Source: Paraphaeosphaeria minitans (taxonomy: Eukaryota; Ascomycota; Dothideomycetes; Pleosporales; Didymosphaeriaceae). From it: a stretch of 64,000 nucleotides of DNA. Positions within the stretch are counted from its first letter, which is position 1; every line of letters begins with the position of its first letter. The translations under genes and the position numbers were made by a program. Shown here piece after piece: positions 34,451-47,925 of the stretch. Under the pieces are notes generated by a model. It worked only from the letters and a program-made list of their open reading frames with translations. It was not told the DNA's origin and did not search any database. The DNA is taken from assembly GCA_015832175.1 (NCBI GenBank), contig WJXW01000012.1:1570001-1634000 (forward strand), written 5' to 3'.

Positions 34451-36493
34451 AACTATTAAGGACTAAGAACCTAATAAGGAATAGGAAGTTATTATAACGC
34501 TATTTAGTTACTAACACGTTATACTAGAGTAAAATAAGTAATTAGATTTACCTAACTTATAACTATATAAAGATCTAGAAGACAACTCTAACGTATACTA
34601 TAACGTAGAAGACGTAGAAGAGATACTAAGATCTCCTACTCCTTACCTATAAAGTAGGCGGGAAGAAGACAACCTTATATTACCTAAGTATAAACTAAAT
34701 GTTTAGGACTATATAGAACCCTACTAGGCACTAAAAGGAATACAACCCTATAATAATAAGAAGTTAGACTATATACTAAAGTACTACCTAGACCACTAAA
34801 ATCCTATATACTAATTCTGTATGTAGATACATTGCGAAGAACCAATATACATATAATATAAAGTAGAGAAAGAGGAGAATAAGAAATAACCTAGAAGAAA
34901 ATTGCGCTATAGATAGATATAGATAGACTGCCTTATTACAGCTTACAACAAACACCTCTAGAATAAATAATAAGTAAAATACTTTCCTTACCTTATACTA
35001 AAAGGCAATAAATGCTGTAATATACTTATTAATAGAGACTATATATAACTATACTAGTATACGTGTTTAAACTAAAACTGCAAATACTACTATATAGCTA
35101 AATATTTAGATAGCTTTATAAACTGCCCTACGTAAGAAGTAATAATAGAACTACTAATTTAACTAGTATATAGGAATAGTAAAGACTATAGGAGGAAAAA
35201 CAGAAGAATATCCTTATAGGAAGAAAAAGAAGACGATCTATATAAGCTATATACTTAAGAATAATAATAGAAGCGGATGCTTAGAAACGTATACTAGGCA
35301 CTAGAACTTAACTATAACCTATATAAATAGATGTCTTTTTTAGGCCTAAACTTAGATAAGAAAACGCCTTTATTAAATTAAATGCTATAGTAAGTATAGT
35401 ATTAGTTAAGCTACTAGTATAGCTTAAAGGAATATAGGCTTAAGCTCTTATAGACTTAAGAGTAGGAAAGAACTTTATATCTTATTAGATAGTAAGATAA
35501 GTAAGACTTATAATATTAGAGAAAGAAGTACCCTATATTGTCTATATCGCAAATAGATCTCTAATGCCTAAGACACCTTAAATATACTAGGAGGTCACTA
35601 CTATAATAATAGTCTAAGAACATAAAGAGGAACTTACTTTAGATATCTTACTAGAATCTAAGTATAAGTTAGTTTTAGGATTACTTTAGTTAATAATACA
35701 CAACCTACAGATTAACTAGGGTATAAAGAAAATATTATTTAAATGCTATAATTATGTATTATAAGTAAAGCCTATATATTAACTAAAAATAATAGTAGAT
35801 AAAGGAGTTATTAATAACATAATACTGCGATAAACAGTTAAAAAATAGAAGCACACCTTAGTAGACGCTAGTAGGAACTACTAGATTAAGAAGTGTAAGA
35901 AGGAGGATAACAGCACACCTTTTACCTTACTAAGAGAGTATAGGAAATAGACATATATATTTACAGAAAAAGAAGGAAAAGTAAACCTACTAGAACATTA
36001 ACCCTAGGATCTTATAATAGACCTAGAAGAAGGGAAGACGCCACCCTTTAGACTACTATATAGTAAAATAGGAGAAGAACTCCTTAAAAAACGTAATTTT
36101 ATTAAGATAAACCTTAAAAAAGAATATATACAACTATTAAAGTTACTAGTAGTAAGCCCTTTTATATTTATTAAGAAAAAGGATAGATTAGACAGACTAT
36201 ACGTTAACTACTAATAACTTAATAACATAATAATAAAGAACTAATATCTACTACTAAATATTATAGAGTTACAAGATTAACTATCTTAAGCTAAAATATT
36301 TATAATAATAGATCTAAGAGACAGTTACCACCTTATACAAATTAAGAAAGGTAAAGAATAGAAAACAGCGTTTTAATCACGCTATAGACTATTTAAGTAT
36401 AAAGTTATGCCATTTAGACTTACAAATGCACTAGCAGCTTTTATAGCACTTATTAATAATATACTCTATAAACATCTAGACATATTTATTATC

Positions 36494-36731
36494 TATTGGT
36501 TTGGCTTAATCTGCAATTAAGCATTTGAGGGTTAATAGTATACTATCGTGCAAAGGGTGAGAAGTAGGTTTAATTAATTACGTCTTGTCTATCGTACAAA
36601 GGGGCACTGAGGGCTTTATAAAGTCTCTGCCTCTTAGCGCTAACCTAAGTAGGGGGTCCTTATACAGGTCCCTATAGGTAGGCAGGCCCCTATTTTACTT
36701 AGTGCTATTTATATAATAAACTATACAGACA
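36494..36731 (-). repeat. C1 3' LTR (reverse orientation)
   Basis: 238 bp, reading TATTGGTTTGGC at its left end on the plus strand and ending ATACAGACA. Confidence 0.9.
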
Positions 36732-39268
36732 CTAGCAACTTTTCTTTTATGCAATAGCTTATGTCTATTATACGCTTTCCCTTTCCTATCTTTCTCTATC
36801 TATACAGTTAGCCTTCCCCTATTAGAACAGGTTGTGAGGTAGGTGTAGTGTCACTATACAGTAGAGGTCCTGTTTACACCTACTCTTGTGCAAATAAGTA
36901 GTAACAGCTAACCTACTTAGTTCTTACCCTACCCCTTTGCATAGTAGTAGAGTCGCATTACGCGATAAGGCTCTTTCTAGGCATGTATTCTATACGCAAA
37001 TAGAAGGTAGGGTATTAAGTAATGTAATACTTAGCGCTAGGTCTTAGTAAGTAGGTATAGAAGGATTACTCCTAGTTGTGCGATAAAGGTATACAGTAGA
37101 AGTAAGGTATAAGGTAGCCTTCTATACTTCTTCTTTATTACTCTATTAGTTTTATTTATCTTCCTCCTCTTTCGTGTAATAGTCTTCTTCCTTTAGCTCT
37201 CCTTTAAAGTTAAGGATATATACTTATATATTTATAGCAGAGGGTTTATATTCGTAGAAGTTAGTGTATAATAATATGTATTGCCTTCTAGCTCGCTAGG
37301 TATCTCTTAGTAAATAGTTAGTAAACTAGCATCCTTCTTTATAGCACATAAAGCATTTCTACTTTATACAAGAGCTTAAACTTCTAAAGTTACCTCTTCC
37401 TTTTAGTCTAAAGGTTAATCTGCCTCTAGAGAGGCTAGATCCTTTTGTACAATTAGGATTATTATATTATTAATTAGTATAGTACACCTCTTTACTATCT
37501 TAGAAAAACTATAACTTCTTCCTATCTTTAGTAACTTAGAGTAACATATAAAGGTCGCTAAGTAAGCCTTCTACTATGTTTTTAGGGTTAAATATAGCTT
37601 ATTTAAGGTTAGAATAGCTATAGCATACTTATATAATAGTAGTGTGTAGTTATAGTTTACTACTAAAGCCTTGTCTAAGAGCCTTTTAGGCTAAAGTAAG
37701 CTTATTAATTATTACTTCTAGGGCCTTATATAATATAGTAGCTAGATTATCCCTTTTATAGCGTTTAAAAGTAAGAGTGGTCTAGTCTATTTAGTACTAA
37801 TTATAATTAACACTAGTGTTAAAGTGCCTGTTTAGTCTGTTGTACAATTCATCCTATAGAAGTCCTAGTCTAATATTGTGTAGGTAGTAGGTACTCGCAC
37901 GATTAGAAAGAATTCCTAGAAAGATATTTATATACTAGTCCTATAGTATGCCTAGCCTATAGCATAGTTCTCTAAAGACTTTTACTTTATCTACTAGGAT
38001 ATTATACAGCCTACTAGTGTAGTTATTCTCTTTACTCTAAGCCTTCTAAAAGAGAATAATCTTATCTAGCTAGATATAAGCATAATCTCCTAGTTATTAA
38101 GGAGACTAGGAGTGTCTAGCCTCTTTGTACAATGTAGTTTGTTAGGCAAAAGTAGTCTAGGTTTTAGGCTACTACTATTAGTGTGGCTCTATATATAGTG
38201 TCTCTGTCCTCGCACGTATAGGGATAGGCCCCAGCTGTGCTCTATATATATATGTATTACCTATAGATAGTATAGGTTGCATTATTAGGATCGTGTAAAG
38301 CGGTTTAGGTTGCAGTTATAGCGTTATTGTATAAAGGGTCTATAGCTTATAGTTAAGCTATAATAGTTTAAAGAGTTTCTTTACATAGGTGTCCTTTATT
38401 ATAGAATTAGTAGCGATAAAGCCTTCCTTTATAAGAAAAGCAATAAGCTCTCTTCTTACTATATAACTAATCTTATTAAAGGTTCTCTTCTTCTAGTTAT
38501 TAAAATCTTTACTAAAAGAAGAGATTACCTCTTTACCTTTAAAACTGCTTACGCGATATTGCGCGATTATGTATACTATATAAGTGTTTAGCCGTTTTAG
38601 AGAAGGGGGTAGGTAGCTGTGTAGATCTACTCTGTCTATTTAGTACTTTTGTGCGATCTCTCCTCTTAAGGTAATAGCCTTAATATTTATTACTTCCTCT
38701 ACTTATTAAAGCTATATTGCTTTAGCTTTGTCTTTCTGCTAAAGAGGTAGTATTAATTATTACGCAACGTCCTTAGGTTATAGTTCCTCTAAGAAGTCTC
38801 CTAGTTTTAAGGCTATGTTATTATTATCTTTCTTAGTCGTGCAACGTGTCTATGTTTAGTTATTGCTAGTTTAATCGTGCGATGTGTTTACGTTTAGTTA
38901 TTGCTAGTTTAATCATGCGACGTGTTTTTTAGGGTTATAAATGTGCTTACTATCTCCTTTCTTTTCTATAGAATAGCTTAGACTAGATTATACAACTCTT
39001 TATAAATATACGCGCTTTATTTCTACTTATTATATAATCTAAAATTTAATCTCTAGTAAAAGTATTATCTCCTTTCTTTTCTATAAAATAGCTTAGACTA
39101 GATTGTGCGACTCTTTATAGATGTACATACTTTATTTCTACTTATTATATAATCTGAAATTTAATCTCTAGTAAAGGTAACAATATAGAGCCTACGCATC
39201 TAGCTTGTAGGGCGCTCTGTCTTTAGACCTTACTAGTTTACAGTTAATTAGAATTAACTACTAATTAG
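36732..39268 (-). pseudogene. C1 internal region: gag remnant only
   Basis: 2537 bp, about 2.2 kb of it the reverse complement of the 5' part of C2 (about 42349-44540) and about 0.3 kb matching the end of C2 (about 48780-49118). The gag zinc-knuckle region lies near 37330-37380. Several long blocks keep CpG and CpA, so mutation is milder than in the gypsy copies. Confidence 0.75.
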
Positions 39269-39506
39269 TGTTAGTTTGGCTTAATCTGCAATTAAGCATT
39301 TAAGGGTTAATAGTATACTATTATGTAAAAGGTGAGAAGTAGGTTTAATTAATTACGTCTTATCTATCATACAAAGGGGCACTAAGGGTTTTATAAAGTC
39401 TCTGCCTCTTAGCACTAACCTAAGTAGTGGGTCCTTGTGCGGGTCCCTATAGGTAGGTAGGCCCCCACTTTACCTAGTGCTATTTGTATAATAAACTGTA
39501 CAAACA
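39269..39506 (-). repeat. C1 5' LTR (reverse orientation)
   Basis: 238 bp, TGTTAGTTTGGC...GTACAAACA on the plus strand; same length as the other three copia LTRs. Confidence 0.9.
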
Positions 39507-39949
39507 TTATTACGTATATAGATAATATTCTTATCTTTTCTAAAAACGAATTAGACCACACTAAGCATATATAGATAGTACTAGAAGTACTAGATAAAGT
39601 ATGCCTTCGTATTAAACTTAAGAAATATAAGTTTAATGTTAAATAACTTAAATTCCTAGGACACATTATTACTATAGAAGGAATTAAGATAGCACTAAGT
39701 AAAGTTAAATATATTAAGAACTAGCTAATACTAAAGACAGCTAAGAACATCTAAGAATTCTTAGGATTCTATAGATTTAATTAATAATTTATCTAAAATT
39801 ACGTAAAGGTTATAATACCTTTAATAAATCTTATAAAAAAGGATATACCCTTTAAATAGATAGATAAGTGTAGAATGTTATTTTAACTCCTTAAGATAGC
39901 ATATATTATAGAACCTATCCTTATTTATTTTAGAAGTAATAAACTATTA

Positions 39950-40320
39950 CGCTTTAAAATAGACACTAGTGATCTTGCGCTAGGCGCCTACGCTAAATAA
40001 GAATATAATAGTAAATAGCACCTAATTACCTATTACTTATATAAATTTAATAACGCTAAAACATAATACAACGTATATAATAAAGAACTCTACGCTATTA
40101 TTAAAGCCTTAAAGCACTAGAGGATTTATACACTTAGTTACTTAACACTAGAAATCTACACAGATTATAAGAACCTTCTAAGGTTTATAATAACAAAAGA
40201 ACTTACGCTATAATAATAAAAATAGTTATAAACTACTAGGTAATATAAGTTTAAAATTATCTATATAGCTAGGAAAGAAAATAGTAGAGTAGACGCTCTT
40301 AGCTAACAAAGTAATCTAGT
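39950..40320 (+). pseudogene. G2 RNase H remnant
   Basis: Readable blocks: LKIDTSDLALGAYAK, KELYAIIKALKH, YTDYKNLLRF and IYIARKENSRVDALS, in the order of gypsy RNase H. The first Asp (IDTSD) and later D of VDALS remain; several Trp and Gln codons are TAG/TAA. Confidence 0.85.
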
Positions 40321-40429
40321 AAGAGAAAAGGTAAAAACCTTCTCTATAATCCTTCGCAAAGCCAAAGATAGATCTCTAGAGCTAATAGTAGAACTGAATT
40401 AACTTTTAGTAATTAACTAAGAAGTTCTA

Positions 40430-41420
40430 GAATATCTACAGACTAAGATTATCTAACAATACCATAATAACCCTATGTACGGACACCTAGGTATTACAAA
40501 GACAATAGAACTTATCTAAAAAAATTACACCTTTAAAGGAATTAAAGAAGCTGTAATAACTTATATCTATAAATATACAGAATACTAGAGAAACAAACAC
40601 AGTATATATCTTAAATATAGAGAGATGTAAGTAATTAGAATACTAACAGCACTATAGAAAGATATTACTATAGATTTTATTATAGAAATTCTAAACTCTA
40701 AGAATCCTACAATAGGAATTAAATATAATAGTATACTAGTAATAGTCTACTAACTAACTAAGTATATTAAGCTTATTCTATGTCTTAAAAGAATAATAGC
40801 AAAAGAACTTACTTTTCTTATTCTAGACTAACTAGTTAGACACTACAGAATTCTAAAAATAATTATTAGCAATAGAGATAAGCTCTTTATATTAAATTAT
40901 TAGATAACGCTTATAGCACTGCTTAGAACGAAATAAAAACTATTAATGGCTTACTATCTATAAACAAACAGACAGATAGAACGTATAAACTAAACTATAG
41001 AAATGTACCTACGCATCTACTGCAATAGTTAGAAGAATAACTAGGTTTTATTACTACCTATGGTATAGTTAACCTATAATAATAAAGTATTAGTAGTATT
41101 AGGATATACACTATTCTATATAAACTATAGAAGACACCTACATCTCTTTAACTAATAATTTCCTATAATAATTAAAGCAAAAGAAGCTATAGATATAGTA
41201 GAAAATATAAAGAAAATACACTAACAACTCTAAGAAAATCTTAAGAAAGCTTAGTAGTAATTAATCTTATACTAAAATTAAAAACAAAAAATAGCACCTT
41301 AGCTAAAGAAGGGGGATAAAGCATATCTACTTATAAAGAACCTTTAAACTTAGAAGAAAAAACATAAGAAACTAGATTATATTAAGGTTAGACTATTTTA
41401 CATTTCTAAGTAAATATTAC
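40430..41420 (+). pseudogene. G2 integrase remnant
   Basis: An HHCC-type zinc region begins near 40463 (HNNPMYGHLGITKTIEL). The catalytic D,D,E frame is seen as DITIDFI (about 40660), ISNRDKLF (about 40865) and QIERI (about 40975). The GPY-like C-terminal module (KKGDKAYLLIKNLQ, KLDYIKVRLFYIS) is near 41310-41400. Confidence 0.85.
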
Positions 41421-41554
41421 TAGTAAACTATAAGTTAAAACTACTACTAGATACAAAGATATACCTAGTATTCTACGTATTACTACTAGAACTAGTAGAC
41501 CCTAATACACTAGTTAAAACCACCTTCTACCACTAGACTAAGGAAGAAAATAAA

Positions 41555-41695
41555 TTTAAGGTTAAAAGAATTCTAGAATATAATTAGTATAATAACGTGT
41601 ACCTTATTAAGTGGAAAGGTTACCTACACAGCAAAAACACTTAGGAACTAAAGAACTACTTAAGAAACTATTAATAAAAAATTAAAGAATTCTAT
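41555..41695 (+). pseudogene. G2 C-terminal chromodomain remnant
   Basis: Reads KVKRILEYN, then YLIKWKGY (unmutated Trp), then NT-stop-ELKNYL, matching the chromodomain pattern VExILD...YLVKWKGY...NTWEPxENL. This places the family among the chromoviruses, whose chromodomain directs integration to heterochromatin. Confidence 0.85.
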
Positions 41696-42105
41696 TAATA
41701 GACTTACCTAAGATAGTAACGCTAAGGAATTATCCTAGAACTCTAGAGGCAGGTTATCTATTATAGACTATATAGACGTGCTAAGTTTAGCTAGACTAGT
41801 AGGCTAAGTAGAATAGACTAGATTCTCCTCTAACTCTAACTCTATTAGCGCAGCACTCTTTACTATAATAACCTTACTAGTACACTTTTTATTCTACGCT
41901 AATTATTTTAATAACTAATTCTTTTTTGCGCGCGCTATATATAGGGCTTTAAACACTATATTCTATTCTTTTTACGCCTCTAATATTTACGCCTCTAATT
42001 TCTTCTTCTTAGTAATTAACTATAAGAACTTATTCTTAGTAATAGCTATATTACACTTTAAGTCTTATTTCTAACACTTACTACACTTCCCTAAGCTAAT
42101 ATAGA

Positions 42106-42110
42106 CTTTA
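42106..42110. repeat. Left target-site duplication of C2 (CTTTA)
   Basis: Identical to 49357-49361. Joining the flanks with one copy restores the uninterrupted text seen in G1 at about 54950-54970. Confidence 0.9.
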
Positions 42111-42348
42111 TATCTATATAGTTTATTGTATAAGTAGCACTAGGTAAAGTGGGGGCCTACCTACCTGTAGGGACCCGCACAAGGACCCACTACTTAGGTT
42201 AGCGCTAAGAGGCAGAGACTTTATAAAACCCTTAGTGCCCCTTTGTATAATAGACAAGACGTAATTAATTAAACCTACTTCTTACCCTTTGCACGATAGT
42301 ATACTATTAACCCTTAAATACTTAATTATAGATTAAGCTAAACTAACA
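42111..42348 (+). repeat. C2 5' LTR
   Basis: 238 bp, TATCTATATAG...CTAACA; inverted relative to the C1 LTRs. Confidence 0.92.
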
Positions 42349-43019
42349 CTAATTAGTAGTTAATTCTAATTAACTGCAAACTAGTAAGGTCTAAAAACAG
42401 AGCGCCCTATAAGCTAGATACGTAGGCTCTATATTATTACCTTTACTAGAGATTAAATTTTAGATTATATAATAAGTAGAAACAAAGCGCGCACATCTAT
42501 AAAGAGTTATATAATCTAGTCTAAGCTATTCTATAGAAAAGAAAGGAGATAATACCTTTACTAGAGATTAAATTTCAGATTATACGACAAGTAGAAACAA
42601 AGTGTACACATCTATAAAGAGTCGCACGATCTAGTCTAAGCTATTCTATAGAAAAGAAAGGAGATAGTAAGTATATTTATAACCCTAAAAAACACGTCGC
42701 ACAATTAAACTAGTGACAACTAAACGTAAACACGTTATACAATTAAACTAGTAATAACTAAACGCAGACACGTTGCATAACTAAGAAAAATAATAATAAC
42801 ATAGCCTTAAGACTAGGAGACTTCTTAGAGGAACTATAACCTAAGGACGTTACGCAATAATTAATACTGCCTCCTTAGTAGAAAAATAAAGCCAAAGTAA
42901 TATAGCTTTAATAAGTAGAGGAAGCAATAAATATTAAGGCTATTACCTTAAGAGGAGAAATCGCACAAAAGTACTAAGTAAATAGAGTAGATCTATACAG
43001 CCACCTACCCCCTTCTCTA

Positions 43020-44600
43020 AAATAGCTAAACACTTATATAGTGTACATAATTACGTAATATTATGTAAGTAGCCTTAAAAGTAAAGAGGTAATCTCTTCT
43101 TTTACTAAAGATTTTAATAACTAGAAAAAAAGAACCTTTAATAAGATTAGTTATATAGTAAGAAAAGAGCTTATTACTTTTCTTATAAAAGAAGGCTTTA
43201 TTACTACTAATTCTACAATAAAGGACACCTATATAAAGAAACTCTTTAAACTATTACAGCTTAACTATAAGCTATAGACCCTTCGTACAACAACGCTGTA
43301 ACTGTAACCTAAACCACTTTGCACAATCCTAATAATATAACCTACACTATCTATAGGCAATATATATATATATAGAGCACAGCTAGGGCCTATCCCTATA
43401 CATGCGAGGATAGAGATACTATATATAGAGCTACACTAATAGCAGCAGCCTAAAACCTAGACTACTTTTACCTAATAAACTATATCGTATAAAGAGGCTA
43501 GACACTCCTAGTCTCCTTAATAACTAGGAGATTATACTTATATCTAGCTAGATAAGATTATTCTCTTTTAAAAGGCTTAGAGTAAAGAGAATAACTACAC
43601 TAGTAGGCTATATAATATCCTAGTAGATAAGGTAAAAGTCTTTAGAGAACTATGCTATAGGCTAGGTATACTATAGGACTAGTATATAAATATCTTTCTA
43701 GGAATCCTTTCTAATTGTGCGAGTACCTACTACCTATACAACATTAGACTAGGACTTCTATAGAATAAATTATACAACAGACTAAATAGGCACTTTAACA
43801 CTAGTGTTAATTATAATTAGTACTAGATAGACTAGACCACTCTTACCTTTAAACGCTATAAAAGGGATAATCTAGCTACTATATTGTATAAGGCCCTAGA
43901 AGTAATAATTAATAAGCTTACCTTAGCCTAAAGAGCTCTTAGACAAGGCTTTAGTAGTAAATTATAACTATATACTACTATTATATAAGTATATTGCAGC
44001 TATCCTAACTTTAAATAAGCTATGTTTAACCCTAAAAATATAGTAAAAGGCTTACTTAGCGACCTTTGTATATTACTCTAAGTTACTAAAGATAGAAAGA
44101 AGTTACAGTTCCTTTAAGATAGTAAAAAGGTGTACTACACTAATTAATAATATAACAATCCTAATTACATAAGAGAATCTAGCCCCTCTAGAGGCAGATT
44201 AACCTTTAAACTAAAAAGAAGGAGTAACTTTAAAAGTTTAAGCTCTCGCACGAAGTAGAAATACTTTATATACTATAAAAAAGAATACTAGTCTACTAAC
44301 TATCTACTAAAGGATACCTAGCAAGCTAGAAGGTAATATATATTGTTATACGCTAACTTCTATAAACATAAACCCTCTACTATAGATGTATAAGCATATA
44401 TCCTTAACTTTAAAAGAGAGCTAGAGGAAGAAGACTATCGCACAAAAGAGGAGGAAGATAAACAAGACTAATAGAGTGATAAAGAAGAAGCACAGAAGGC
44501 TACCTTATACTTTACTTCTACTACCTACCTTTATCGCACAACTGGCGAAGACATTCAACATAGTAAGGATAATAAGAATACAGAGGAACCTACACAATTG
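43020..44600 (+). pseudogene. C2 gag remnant with zinc knuckle
   Basis: Near 44262-44303 the frame reads YFIYYKKEY-stop-STNY, which fits the copia zinc knuckle CFxCxKxGCWSTxH once Cys-to-Tyr and Trp-to-stop RIP changes are considered. An acidic stretch (EREEDY-like) follows. The 5' boundary of gag is uncertain. Confidence 0.6.
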
Positions 44601-44900
44601 TTTATTCTAGCTAGTTAGTATTATATAGAGTACTAAGAAGAACTCTAGGACACAGGCGCCGCATAAGTGTCTATAGTAGAAAAGGACTAGCTTACTGCCT
44701 ACTTACACGAAAACCTAACTACTAAAGTAGACTAGTTACTAGAATCTACTAACATTAGCTTTAGAGGACAGGGTTCCTAGACATTTCTAGGCACTATATA
44801 AATTACTAACCCTATAGGAATAGTAACCTACTATATCCTTAACTCCCTAACACTATTCCTGCTATTGCTAGCAAATGCTAATAGACTTAGGGTATACTTT
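44600..44900 (+). pseudogene. C2 aspartic protease remnant
   Basis: The active-site block DTGA is intact at 44649-44660, in the context L-stop-DTGAA followed by VSIV, as in retrotransposon proteases. Confidence 0.75.
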
Positions 44901-45039
44901 AATAACATCCTAGATGTTATTATATAAAAGGACAGTACAACAGTCCTAGTTATATAAAAGTAGGGTTACCCCTTCTTTAACCTTAGCAATAAGGAATTAG
45001 CTCTCTTCTTTACAGAGACAGAACTCTAACGCCTATACT

Positions 45040-45970
45040 GCTATTTTAAACACCCTTAGACAGAAAGACTATATAAGCTTCTTACTTAGGTAGGGCATAA
45101 AGTAGAAAGCTCTATACTAGAAGAAATAAGGAAGTTCTATTACTACTGCCAGTTATATAACTAAGCGCTAAGACGCTTTAAGTTCTCTATCTAAAATAAC
45201 TTATACTTTAACTATAAGATTATTATTAATATTATATAAATTAGTAAAAGGGATGTCCTATACGTTATTAATACAGACATATCCTTTTAGGCAGCCTAAT
45301 TCCTAAGATTAATAACTGTATAAAACACCTAGGATACCTTAACAAGATGCTAGATTAATGTATACTAAGGCCTACTAGATTACATTATCTATAACCTAGG
45401 AACTAATTTCACTTCTAATGAGTTTTAGAATTATACAAAGATAGTTAGGGTAGAATGTAGGCAAATACTAGTAGAGGCACACTAGGCTGTAGGCAAGATT
45501 AAAAGAGTATATACACTACTACGCTAAGCGTATAACATCCTAAGAGCTAAGATTAATAGTTATATAAATAATAAGATAGTGCTATAGATAGTAGTAAAGG
45601 TACTAAATAACACAGCTAGGCCTAATAGCATAGTACCTACCCTCCTAGTCTTTAGTACCTACTTAAGAATTAATAAGGACTCTCTACCCTTACTAGAACT
45701 AATTGCCTAAGCTAATATAGTTTAGAAAGCAATAAAAATACTTAAAAAGGACAAAGCTAAAGTTAAAGTTGCTTATGTAATTAACACTAGGAATAGCCCA
45801 TTATTGTACAGAACCCTTATACTCCTACTAGGCTCTAAAGTTATAGCCTAGAGAGAAAAGAAAGGATAGTAAGGACTATATAAGATTAAGAGTATTAAAG
45901 GAAGAGACATTATCCTAGAGCTTAAAAATAGACCTCTAAAACTGCGCTATATATAGGTTAAACTATACTA
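45040..45970 (+). pseudogene. C2 integrase remnant
   Basis: His residues at about 45050 and 45095 (LLT-stop-VGHKVESS) and YYYCQLY at about 45137 form the zinc region. RFKFSI, VLYVINTDISF and LDYIIYNLGTNFTS then follow the catalytic-core order of fungal copia integrases, with Asp-to-Asn changes. VEAHQ-type and RAYNILRA text end the core. Confidence 0.8.
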
Positions 45971-46249
45971 TTGCGTAACTAAAGACAGCACACAGGAACT
46001 ATAGAATATAGATACTTCTGTAGCCGCACGAATTAAAGCTCTAAAGCCAAGGCTAAGGGGAAGACCTAGGAAGGACTAAACTACTATAGTCGCATAATTA
46101 GGTAAAGCTTAACAAAGATTAGAAAGACTAAACACCTAGTTTATTACCTAAAAAGAAAAGGATAATTTTAAGCTTACACTAAAGCTTTATGTGGATAGTA
46201 TTATTACTACACCTAGCCAGCCCTTTAAAGAATTAAATATAGCAGAAAT

Positions 46250-47150
46250 AAATACCTTTATTACTAATAGCACTTTTAAAATCTTGTTATATAACCCTAA
46301 TAAACAATCTAGCTATATCTTTAACCTACGTCTTGTACGAGAGATTAAAGGCAAGACAACCTAACTATATAAGAAATTAAGACTTATCTTTACTAGCTAT
46401 TTAAACAAAGAAAAAGAAGAGATTCTTATATAATTTCCTACTATCTAGCGTATAAGCTAGAGGTTACTATTAGCTCTTTCTACAATACTAATTTAGTTAT
46501 ATAATATATATATTAAGCTTAGGGACATTACTTAGGCCTATGTATAGTCTACTAACAAACTTCTTTACACATTATACACCTAACTACTAGTAGAAATGCG
46601 CAATTTCTTCCTACTAAACACAATTCTGTGAGTTATACAACCTCTATATAGCACAGCAGAATTAGGTCTCTACTAGTTTAAAACATACTACAACCACTAT
46701 AAGGAGAAACTAAGGATGTATGTGTTAACATACAACCTATACCTACTTATTATAGATAAGGGACCTAATATGTTTAGTATTACTAGACTCTAGACTAATA
46801 ACACCCTTAGTGTAGTCACAGAAAGCTTCGCACAACAAGAAGAGGAGTAGCTCTATACTGTAAAGTTTTATGCGAAGGACAAAAGCGTCTTAACACAAGA
46901 TAGGGTAATTAAGTTTAATAGAGGCAAAATCCAACTTACCTAAGGTGTTGTCACCCTAGAATAGAAGGGACAGGCTAAAAGCCTTCGCATAATTAATCCC
47001 TAAGATAAAGACGCTATACACTAATATATTACGCAATAAGTAAGAGGTGTATATATCTCTTTAGTTTACTAACTAGAAGTAACATTTAACCTATCTATTA
47101 CTGCGCAAATAATAGTACTAATAAAAGAAGATATTAAGGCACTAAATATA
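46250..47150 (+). pseudogene. C2 reverse transcriptase remnant
   Basis: The order AYVQSTNKLLYTLY, then PLYSTAELGLY, then TYYNHYKEKLRM, then FSITRLQTNNTL (the QTDDT active site with Asp-to-Asn changes) is the copia-type RT and differs from the YVDD text of the gypsy elements. Confidence 0.85.
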
Positions 47151-47169
47151 TATTTAAACTAGTAAATTT

Positions 47170-47790
47170 AGAATGCACAAAAAGAACTAAAATTTATTCC
47201 ACTTAACCTAGGTCGCATAAAGCTATTTATCTTTATAGATAGCTTTTTTGCTAATAACAGAGACCTAAGCTTATAGCTTAGCTTTATTATTATACTAGTA
47301 GAGGAACATCGCACAACAACTTAGGACTTTAAGATCTATAGTAATATTATCTACTAGAACTTAGTAAAGTGTAAAAGAGTAACTAGAAGTGTTCTAGTAA
47401 GCGAATTATATAGTCTAGTAGGCAGTTTTAATAATATAATTACATTAAGCATAACACTCTAATAGATTGTATAAACACTTTAGATCCCCCTAATTCCTAT
47501 TATAGTCTATACTAACTCAAAATCCCTGTACGAATACCTCGTACAACTAGGCACTATAAACAAAAAACGCCTTATAATTAACATTATGTTAATTAGGGAG
47601 TCGTACGAAAAACAAGAAATTATAGAGATTAGGTAGATTAATAGTAAAGACAATCCTACTAATACTTATACAAAGAAAGCACCTAACTAGGCACTCTAAA
47701 CACTAATCTTAATAAATAAACTACACATTGCTGTTAAGGCTTTAGTAGACAGAATTAATAAGGACTATATAATAGAGTAATTACTCTGCT
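47170..47790 (+). pseudogene. C2 RNase H remnant
   Basis: Readable blocks KCKRVTRSVLVSELYSLVGSF, then VYTNSKSLYEYLVQLGT and KRLIINIMLIRESYEKQEI match the RNase H that follows copia RT in fungal elements (TDSKSLYDxL with Asp-to-Asn). Confidence 0.85.
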
Positions 47791-47925
47791 ACATAATATT
47801 TCTTTTGTTATTTCACTTACTATTTTAAAAAAAAAAAGTTTTTTTTCTTTTCTTCTGTCTAACTTACTACAACTTCGCACAGACATATTTATTTTTAGGC
47901 TATATAAGCCCTACTACTAATTTAA

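Larger units (their letters stand above)
36494..39506 (-). mobile_element. Ty1/copia element C1, internally deleted, reverse orientation
   Basis: 3013 bp bounded by 238-bp LTRs (36494-36731 and 39269-39506), with 5-bp target duplications TTATC (36489-36493) and TTATT (39507-39511). Read on the minus strand it carries the leader and gag of element C2, then jumps at about 37080 straight to the sequence next to the 3' LTR. It therefore lacks about 4.2 kb holding protease, integrase, reverse transcriptase and RNase H. It is non-autonomous. Confidence 0.9.
36060..39720 (+). pseudogene. G2 reverse transcriptase remnant, split by copia element C1
   Basis: Upstream of the insertion: FIKINLKKEYIQLL, PFIFIKKKDR, RLYVNY and YKVMPFRLTNA, the usual order of gypsy RT blocks. 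The frame stops at 36493 and resumes after 39511 with TYIDNILIFSKNELDHTKH, the YVDD active-site block (second Asp now Asn). The uninterrupted homologous text in G1 (52330-52400) confirms that 36494-39511 is an insertion plus duplication. Confidence 0.88.

Noticed and set aside
39415..39666. 83-codon minus frame across the C1/G2 junction
   Set aside because: Spans an LTR end and antisense RT sequence; chance opening in AT-rich DNA.
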